Below, piece after piece: positions 13,582-17,603 of a stretch of 17,603 nucleotides of DNA. Numbering within the stretch: position 1 is the stretch's first letter; every line of letters starts with the position of its first letter. Both the position numbers and the translations under genes were made by a program. A model generated the notes under the pieces. It was not told the DNA's origin. It saw only the letters and a list, made by a program, of their open reading frames with translations, and did not search any database. This DNA comes from Candidatus Sericytochromatia bacterium (GTDB taxonomy: Bacteria > Cyanobacteriota > Sericytochromatia > UBA7694), in NCBI GenBank assembly GCA_913773825.1, contig CAJYHH010001000.1, positions 1-17,603 of the forward strand, written 5' to 3'.

Positions 13582-14268
13582 GCTGGCTAAAAAGGTAATG
13601 GCAGCCGCAATTTCAGACGGCTCCCCCATTCGTCCAAGCGGAATCCCAGCTTTTACATTTTGCACTGCCGCTTCAAAGTGCTCTGCTGGAATCCCTAATT
13701 TGTTAAACAAAGGCGTTTGCGTCGGCCCAGGGCTGACAATATTGACGCGAATCCCACGGGGCAGCAGCTCAGCTGCCCAGGTTCGAGCCATCAGGGCCAG
13801 CGCCGCTTTGCTGGCGCCATAGACACTCCCGCCAGCAAAGCCGCTATGGGCCGCATTAGAGCCCGTCACCACAACAGATGCCGAAGGCTTTAAATGCGGC
13901 AATAAAGCCTGCATCAGAAAAAACGGCGCTTTGACATTGATATCAAAGACCCGATCATAACCAGCCTGATCCCATTGTTCTAGAGGTCGCCAATCTGAGA
14001 CACCCGCGTTTAAAACCAGAATATCCAAAGCGCCAAAACGCACTGAAACAGTCTGAGCCAGCTGTTGACATGCATCAAGCGCCAGGGCGTTAAACTCCAG
14101 CACGCTGACGGCATCCCCCAGCTCAGACTGAGTTCGCTTAACCGATTCAGGCGTACTGCCGGTGGTGATCACCTTGGCGCCTTCGGCTAAAAAACGCTCA
14201 ACCGTACTGCTTCCAATCCCGCTGCTGCCGCCAATAATCAGGGCTGTTTTGTTTAAAAGTCTCTGCAT
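13510..14268 (-). CDS. SDR family oxidoreductase
   Basis: A 252-residue classical short-chain dehydrogenase/reductase. The Rossmann cofactor loop is GGSSGIG (13-19), NAG is at 87-89, and the catalytic tetrad Asn111, Ser137, Tyr150 and Lys154 (YGASK) is intact. RVNIVSPGPTQTPLF and a C-terminal GTDLVIDGGVT are typical. Residue Thr36-Gly37 after the second strand, rather than an acidic residue, would allow NADP(H). The substrate is not predictable. GGAAG upstream of the ATG at 14268 serves as ribosome site. It is divergent from the TetR gene and probably controlled by it. Its last 72 bases overlap the 3' end of the membrane protein gene on the other strand. Confidence 0.92.
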   Translation of the reverse strand: MQRLLNKTALIIGGSSGIGSSTVERFLAEGAKVITTGSTPESVKRTQSELGDAVSVLEFNALALDACQQLAQTVSVRFGALDILVLNAGVSDWRPLEQWDQAGYDRVFDINVKAPFFLMQALLPHLKPSASVVVTGSNAAHSGFAGGSVYGASKAALALMARTWAAELLPRGIRVNIVSPGPTQTPLFNKLGIPAEHFEAAVQNVKAGIPLGRMGEPSEIAAAITFLASSESAFATGTDLVIDGGVTRLQAA

Positions 14269-14328
14269 GATTTGTCTTCCTTATGGTCTGGTCTGTCAAT
14301 TACTCAACTTAAATCCATTCAGAATCAA

Positions 14329-14355
14329 TAGTAAGTTAAGTCACTTAGCTTACTA
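14329..14355. promoter_or_regulatory. 27-bp near-perfect dyad, likely TetR operator
   Basis: TAGTAAGTTAAGT (14329-14341) and ACTTAGCTTACTA (14343-14355) mirror each other around C14342 with one mismatch. It overlaps the -10 box proposed for the SDR gene. Confidence 0.6.
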
Positions 14356-14381
14356 TAGGATCATAGCGAAAGGTGAGTCAA
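14352..14381 (-). promoter_or_regulatory. Likely SDR gene promoter
   Basis: On the minus strand, TTGACT (14381-14376) and TATAGT (14357-14352) are 18 bases apart. Both boxes overlap dyads, as expected for repression by the divergent regulator. Confidence 0.55.
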
Positions 14382-14390
14382 GTAACTCAC
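14373..14390. promoter_or_regulatory. Second dyad in the SDR/TetR intergenic region
   Basis: GTGAGT (14373-14378) and ACTCAC (14385-14390) flank a 6-base spacer. It covers the SDR -35 and lies 20 bases before the TetR start, so it could serve autorepression. Confidence 0.5.
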
Positions 14391-14409
14391 ATCCTGCTAA
14401 AATAAACAA

Positions 14410-15048
14410 ATGTCCTCTCAGCCCAATACCAGCACTTATCATCAGCAGGTTCAGGAAAGCAAACGAGCCGCCATTATTGCCGCGGCTACTGAGCTGTTTC
14501 TCAACGAAGGTTATGCCGGAACCTCACTGGCCAAAGTCGCCAAAGCAGCAGAGGTTTCAACCGCCACGCTGTTTAAACGCTTTCCCACCAAAGCCGCGCT
14601 CTTTGATGCTATTGTGACCGAGTACTGGGAACTTGAGCAGCCTGAAACCGCCATGCCAAAACCAGGCCATCCCCGCAAAGGTCTGACGTCGATCGCCAAA
14701 CAATATGTCAGCCTGCTAACGCGCCCCGAAATGGTCTCGCTGTTTCGCCTGGTGATTGCCGAAATGCCGCGTTTTCCTGAGCTGGCCAAGGCCCATTTTG
14801 CGCTGGGCAAAGCCCCTTTTTTTGAAAGCGTGCGCCAGTATCTCTTAGCAGAAGAAGCCGCCGGCACCCTCAGTATTCCGGACTCCCAACTGGCAGCCAC
14901 CCATTTTTTAGGCATGGTGTCCAATTACGCTTTCTGGCCCAAGCTCTTACTGCCCAATTGGTCCCCCAGTCCAAGCGCTCAGCAAAAAGCAATTGACGAA
15001 GCCGTCACAACCCTGCTTGCCCGCTACGCAACACCTCAAGCAACTTAA
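14410..15048 (+). CDS. TetR family transcriptional regulator
   Basis: A 212-residue one-component repressor. The N-terminal helix-turn-helix (about 17-63: AAIIAAATELFLNEGYAGTS, then VAKAAEVSTATLFKRFPTK) is canonical. The C-terminal part (about 95-205; LTRPEMVSLFRLVIAEMPRFPELA, FFESVRQYL) resembles the AefR/TetR_C_7-type ligand and dimer domain. Ligand unknown. It is divergent from the SDR gene with 141 bases between them and two dyad operators, so the likely circuit is repression of the SDR gene and of itself, relieved by a small hydrophobic compound that the SDR may act on. That compound is inference. The ribosome site is weak. A MITE-like element begins three bases after its stop. Confidence 0.92.
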   Translation: MSSQPNTSTYHQQVQESKRAAIIAAATELFLNEGYAGTSLAKVAKAAEVSTATLFKRFPTKAALFDAIVTEYWELEQPETAMPKPGHPRKGLTSIAKQYVSLLTRPEMVSLFRLVIAEMPRFPELAKAHFALGKAPFFESVRQYLLAEEAAGTLSIPDSQLAATHFLGMVSNYAFWPKLLLPNWSPSPSAQQKAIDEAVTTLLARYATPQAT

Positions 15049-15050
15049 TA

Positions 15051-15171
15051 GCTGACTCAAGTTGCGACCCGCATGCTTCGACAATCGCTACGCGATACCC
15101 ACAGGGAATGTCAAAGAGTGAAGAAGAGTCAAATCGTTGTCTGTTTTGAATAGGTAGCAACTTGGGTCAGC
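15051..15171. mobile_element. MITE-like element with 19-bp terminal inverted repeats
   Basis: GCTGACTCAAGTTGCGACC (15051-15069) and GGTAGCAACTTGGGTCAGC (15153-15171) are inverted copies matching at 17 of 19 bases, enclosing 83 bases with no gene. This fits a miniature inverted-repeat element or a large palindromic intergenic repeat. It lies between the TetR stop and the 3' end of the convergent gene, where it may also act as a terminator. Confidence 0.5.
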
Positions 15172-15182
15172 TGTTTAATGGC

Positions 15183-15968
15183 TTATTCAACTGAGATATC
15201 AGCGGGCACATCGCGGATCTGCTTTTTGCCCATCAGCCTTTTGTAAACGGCGTTGTTATGACTATAAATTCCGGCACGAGTGGACGCAGCCGAAAGCGGG
15301 ATAATCTCCAGACCACAGAGCTTCATTGTGCCGATCTTGCCATAGGTTTCATTGGTATAGCCATACTTTTTACCAAGATAGATAATATGACCTTCATCAA
15401 ACGGTGTCAGAGAATTAAGCTCCATTGGCTTACCGTTAATATCCAGATCTACTTTGGCTTCTGCTGTATCAAAATAAACCGGATGCTGAAAAATGGGCCC
15501 CTGATAGACAAGCTTGGAGCTATTAAAGTCATCTGCAATCGCTTTACCGTAAATCGAAGTCAGCAGCTGAGTGGCGGTTGCATTGCCACGCTGCCAGACG
15601 TTTTTACACTCAACATCTGTCCAACGTCGTTTATCTAAACTATCATAATCGCTCGAACCTATAGATTCTTCATGCTCTGATTGGGCAGCCATTGTTTTTT
15701 TAGTCAGAAAAACGGTTTCACGACTGATGGTGTTACCCGTATCGTCCACATAGGATCTGATATCAACAAACCACTGATCTTTTAACTCTCGATAAGCCAG
15801 AAAAGACGAAGGTGAACCTACGGTTCTGATTTCCTGTAGCCAGGTCGACAGAAAACCATGATTTTTCACCCAACTTTTGAGCTGATTTTTGTTTTGGCCT
15901 GGTAAAGCATAAACAGGCAGGCTTGTCCCCAGCAGAATAGCTGTACTCAGGAGAATCTGTTTCAACAT
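15183..15968 (-). CDS. Secreted hypothetical protein with signal peptide
   Basis: A 261-residue protein. The ATG at 15968 has GAGG five bases upstream and begins a Sec signal peptide: MLKQ, hydrophobic ILLSTAILLGTSLP, then VYA with likely cleavage before LPGQNKN. The open frame extends 75 codons further upstream, but that part crosses an odd G-rich tract and is not protein-like. The mature part has two Cys (in VECKNV and MKLCGL) that might form a disulphide in the periplasm, and no membrane helix. I recognise no domain. It is probably periplasmic or extracellular and stands alone on this strand, convergent with the TetR gene. Confidence 0.78.
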   Translation of the reverse strand: MLKQILLSTAILLGTSLPVYALPGQNKNQLKSWVKNHGFLSTWLQEIRTVGSPSSFLAYRELKDQWFVDIRSYVDDTGNTISRETVFLTKKTMAAQSEHEESIGSSDYDSLDKRRWTDVECKNVWQRGNATATQLLTSIYGKAIADDFNSSKLVYQGPIFQHPVYFDTAEAKVDLDINGKPMELNSLTPFDEGHIIYLGKKYGYTNETYGKIGTMKLCGLEIIPLSAASTRAGIYSHNNAVYKRLMGKKQIRDVPADISVE

Positions 15969-16059
15969 AAAAACCTCAAGCGATGTGACGAAATAATTGA
16001 GTGCAGAAAGCTTAACACGTTGCCACTTAAACAACAAAAACCTCATGACTAACAATCCA

Positions 16060-16176
16060 GCCCTTTCACGTCTCCCCCAAAGCATCTCTTTCCAACTTCT
16101 CCGCCCCATTCCGTGATTCAGACTTCTTCCCCTCTTAAACCCACCACCCACCATCCACCACTCATAACCTCTTAAT
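16060..16176. other. Strand-asymmetric C/T-rich tract with possible G-quadruplex
   Basis: The plus strand is strikingly poor in G. Around 16141-16160 the minus strand reads TGGTGGATGGTGGGTGGTGG, giving several closely spaced GG runs that could form a two-layer quadruplex. It lies in the leader or promoter region of the secreted protein gene. No gene is evident here. Confidence 0.4.
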
Positions 16177-16206
16177 TTGACTTTCTCTGACAATTGGTTT
16201 TAGTCT
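16177..16206 (+). promoter_or_regulatory. Possible promoter of the TPR gene
   Basis: TTGACT (16177-16182) is a good -35 box; the best -10 at 18 bases is TAGTCT (16201-16206), which is weak. It stands 58 bases before the TPR start. Confidence 0.3.
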
Positions 16207-16263
16207 GGTAATGGACACACATCCACCTGCACACTTTAGCGCTTACTCATGGCAGGAGGCATT

Positions 16264-17049
16264 ATGAGATTCTTTGGTTTTCGCGGCCGCAAGACACCCG
16301 GCGAATACCACCACCGCGCCCAGGATCTGGTTTTACGCGGTCTGGCCACTCAGGCAATTGACACCTACAAAGAAGCCCTGACGCATTATCCAGATGATAT
16401 GGAGCTTCACTGTTATCTGGCAGCGGTCTGCCAGCAGGCTGAGGCCTACACCATGGCCCGTGATATTACCCTGGAAGCAATTGCGCTTAACCCGCGTGAC
16501 GCAGACCAGTATTACACCCTAGGCCGGATCTATACGGCTTTAAATCAGCCCCCGGAAGCTGAAGAAGCTTATCGACAGGCACTGGAAATCAATCCCCGCC
16601 TGACGCTGGCTCAGACCCAGTTGGCCCTGCTACTGGCAGCCAAAGGTCAGGCCACAGAAGCCATTCAGCTACTTGAGCAAAGCACAGAGCGCGAGCCTCA
16701 TTTGCCACAGTGCTGGTACCATCTGGGCTGCTTATACGGTCAGTGCGGTCAAACCGAAGCAGCGCTTGAAGCTTATGCCCGCAGCTTTGAGCTGGCGCCT
16801 GAAGACACCACCTGCTGTCTCAGCCTGGCGGGTCTGCATGTTGGCAAAGGTAATCGTGAGTTAGCCCGCGAGCTGTATCAGCGCGCAATTCGGCTGAGTC
16901 CGCATCAGGTCACTGCTTATTATGAATTGGGGCGGCTTTGCAGCCAGGACGGAGACTGTTCAAAAGCCAGTGAACTGTTTAAAAAAGTGCTGGAACTGGA
17001 TCCACGTGACCACGAAGCCCAACGCGAGCTTCAAGCTTTGAGTGTTTAA
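16264..17049 (+). CDS. Tetratricopeptide repeat (TPR) protein
   Basis: A 261-residue protein made almost entirely of about seven TPR units of 34 residues, for example QYYTLGRIYTALNQPPEAEE followed by AYRQALEINP, and WYHLGCLYGQCGQTEAALEA followed by AYARSFELAP. TPR solenoids are protein-protein scaffolds; the partner cannot be told. The N-terminus (MRFFGFRGRKTPG) is short and basic with no signal peptide, so a cytoplasmic place is likely. The ATG at 16264 was chosen because AGGAGG lies four bases upstream; an earlier in-frame ATG at 16249 has no ribosome site. It is read divergently from the secreted protein gene. Confidence 0.88.
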   Translation: MRFFGFRGRKTPGEYHHRAQDLVLRGLATQAIDTYKEALTHYPDDMELHCYLAAVCQQAEAYTMARDITLEAIALNPRDADQYYTLGRIYTALNQPPEAEEAYRQALEINPRLTLAQTQLALLLAAKGQATEAIQLLEQSTEREPHLPQCWYHLGCLYGQCGQTEAALEAYARSFELAPEDTTCCLSLAGLHVGKGNRELARELYQRAIRLSPHQVTAYYELGRLCSQDGDCSKASELFKKVLELDPRDHEAQRELQALSV

Positions 17050-17154
17050 GAGAATCACGGCCTGATGTGCGCTGACCTGACTTTTGATTCAGCTAAGTAT
17101 CTCTTGTACACTGAAGCTCACGACTAGAAGTCCTGATGGTTATGAACCCATACA

Positions 17155-17603
17155 ATGAGTTTGTCTGCTGAGAGAATTTCGGCCCCTGCTGCCGTCCAAT
17201 GGGAACTGGTATTCTGGACGATTGCCCATATCTTACTCGGCCATATTGGCATTCAATATGCGTCCTTTCCTGGTAGCTGGCTGACGATGCTGTGGATGCC
17301 ATCAGGCATTAGCGTCATGATGGCTTGTCTTTACGGCAGGCGCGCCCTGCCCTGGATCTTTGTTGGCTCTCTGCTCGTCAATGGGCCGTATATTCTGATG
17401 AGCAGCAATCAACTTGGCTGGCTGCCCGTGATCCTTACGACGTTATTGTATGGCGTCTTTGATACTTTACAGTCGTGGATCAGCTGGAAGGTTCTCGGCA
17501 AACACCAACTTCCCCAACAAACCTGGAATACCGAGCGTTTTTTGGCTTTTCTGACAGGCGTCCTCTTAGGTCCGCTCCTGACGTGTTGGGCCCTGGTACT
17601 GGG
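17155..17603 (+). CDS. MASE1-domain sensor protein, N-terminal part (runs off right edge)
   Basis: The frame is open from the ATG at 17155 to the window end, about 149 residues. After a short polar start it has four hydrophobic segments, including ELVFWTIAHILLGHIGIQYA, then LWMPSGISVMMACLYGRRALPW and IFVGSLLVNGPYILM. The W-x-P-x-G and G-R-R-x-x-P-W pattern is the hallmark of MASE1, a membrane sensor domain usually joined to histidine kinase, GGDEF or EAL output domains. Which output follows lies outside the window. Two upstream ATGs (17136, 17142) are in another frame and stop at once. No strong ribosome site is seen. Confidence 0.78.
   Translation, partial: MSLSAERISAPAAVQWELVFWTIAHILLGHIGIQYASFPGSWLTMLWMPSGISVMMACLYGRRALPWIFVGSLLVNGPYILMSSNQLGWLPVILTTLLYGVFDTLQSWISWKVLGKHQLPQQTWNTERFLAFLTGVLLGPLLTCWALVL

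Noticed and set aside
15969..16193. 75-codon N-terminal extension of the secreted protein
   Set aside because: It would bury a good signal peptide; the ATG at 15968 has its own ribosome site.
1..17603. CRISPR arrays, tRNA or rRNA genes
   Set aside because: No regularly spaced direct repeats, and no cloverleaf or rRNA-like sequence, were noticed on reading either strand.

Overview
The window is a stretch of bacterial chromosome with close gene packing, Shine-Dalgarno-led starts and mid-GC coding sequence. Regulators (GAF-GGDEF, TetR, MASE1) and a Sec signal peptide point to a free-living, probably Gram-negative environmental bacterium. No rRNA, tRNA or clade-specific marker is present, so I do not name a taxon.

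Left flank (1-4300), mostly minus strand: the 5' part of an unknown gene cut by the window edge, a protein with a glycosyltransferase-like N-terminus, an HPPD/VOC-type metal dioxygenase-like protein, a RibD_C/DHFR-like reductase, and a 43-codon small ORF overlapping the reductase start. Two intergenic stretches (564-937 and 1958-2391) hold hairpins and repeats but no convincing gene.

Accessory island (about 4325-10142), all plus strand: a promoter with a dyad operator and a cluster of palindromes, then gene units that look like cassettes. Unit 1 is an AT-rich AAA ATPase (DUF3696 type) overlapping an unknown gene whose C-terminus resembles a polymorphic-toxin nuclease domain. Unit 2 is a DUF1016/YhcG PDDEXK nuclease with a TTG-started DUF4279 gene. 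Next comes a 3'-truncated group II intron without its reverse transcriptase. Unit 3 is a HEAT-repeat protein. Each unit ends a few bases after its last stop codon in a related GTCCAAC/GGCCAAC motif, and two 5' boundaries share a 24-bp stem-loop. This resembles an integron-like or other site-specific cassette array without a visible integrase, and the content suggests a defence or toxin island.

Right flank (10300-17603): a four-helix membrane protein broken by a -1 shift at a T TTT TTA heptamer, a GAF-GGDEF protein with a degenerate active site but intact I-site, an AlkD-like DNA alkylation repair protein, a divergent SEDS-like membrane protein converging on an SDR oxidoreductase, a divergent TetR regulator with two dyad operators, a 121-bp MITE-like element, a secreted hypothetical protein, a TPR protein, and the start of a MASE1 sensor protein running off the right edge.
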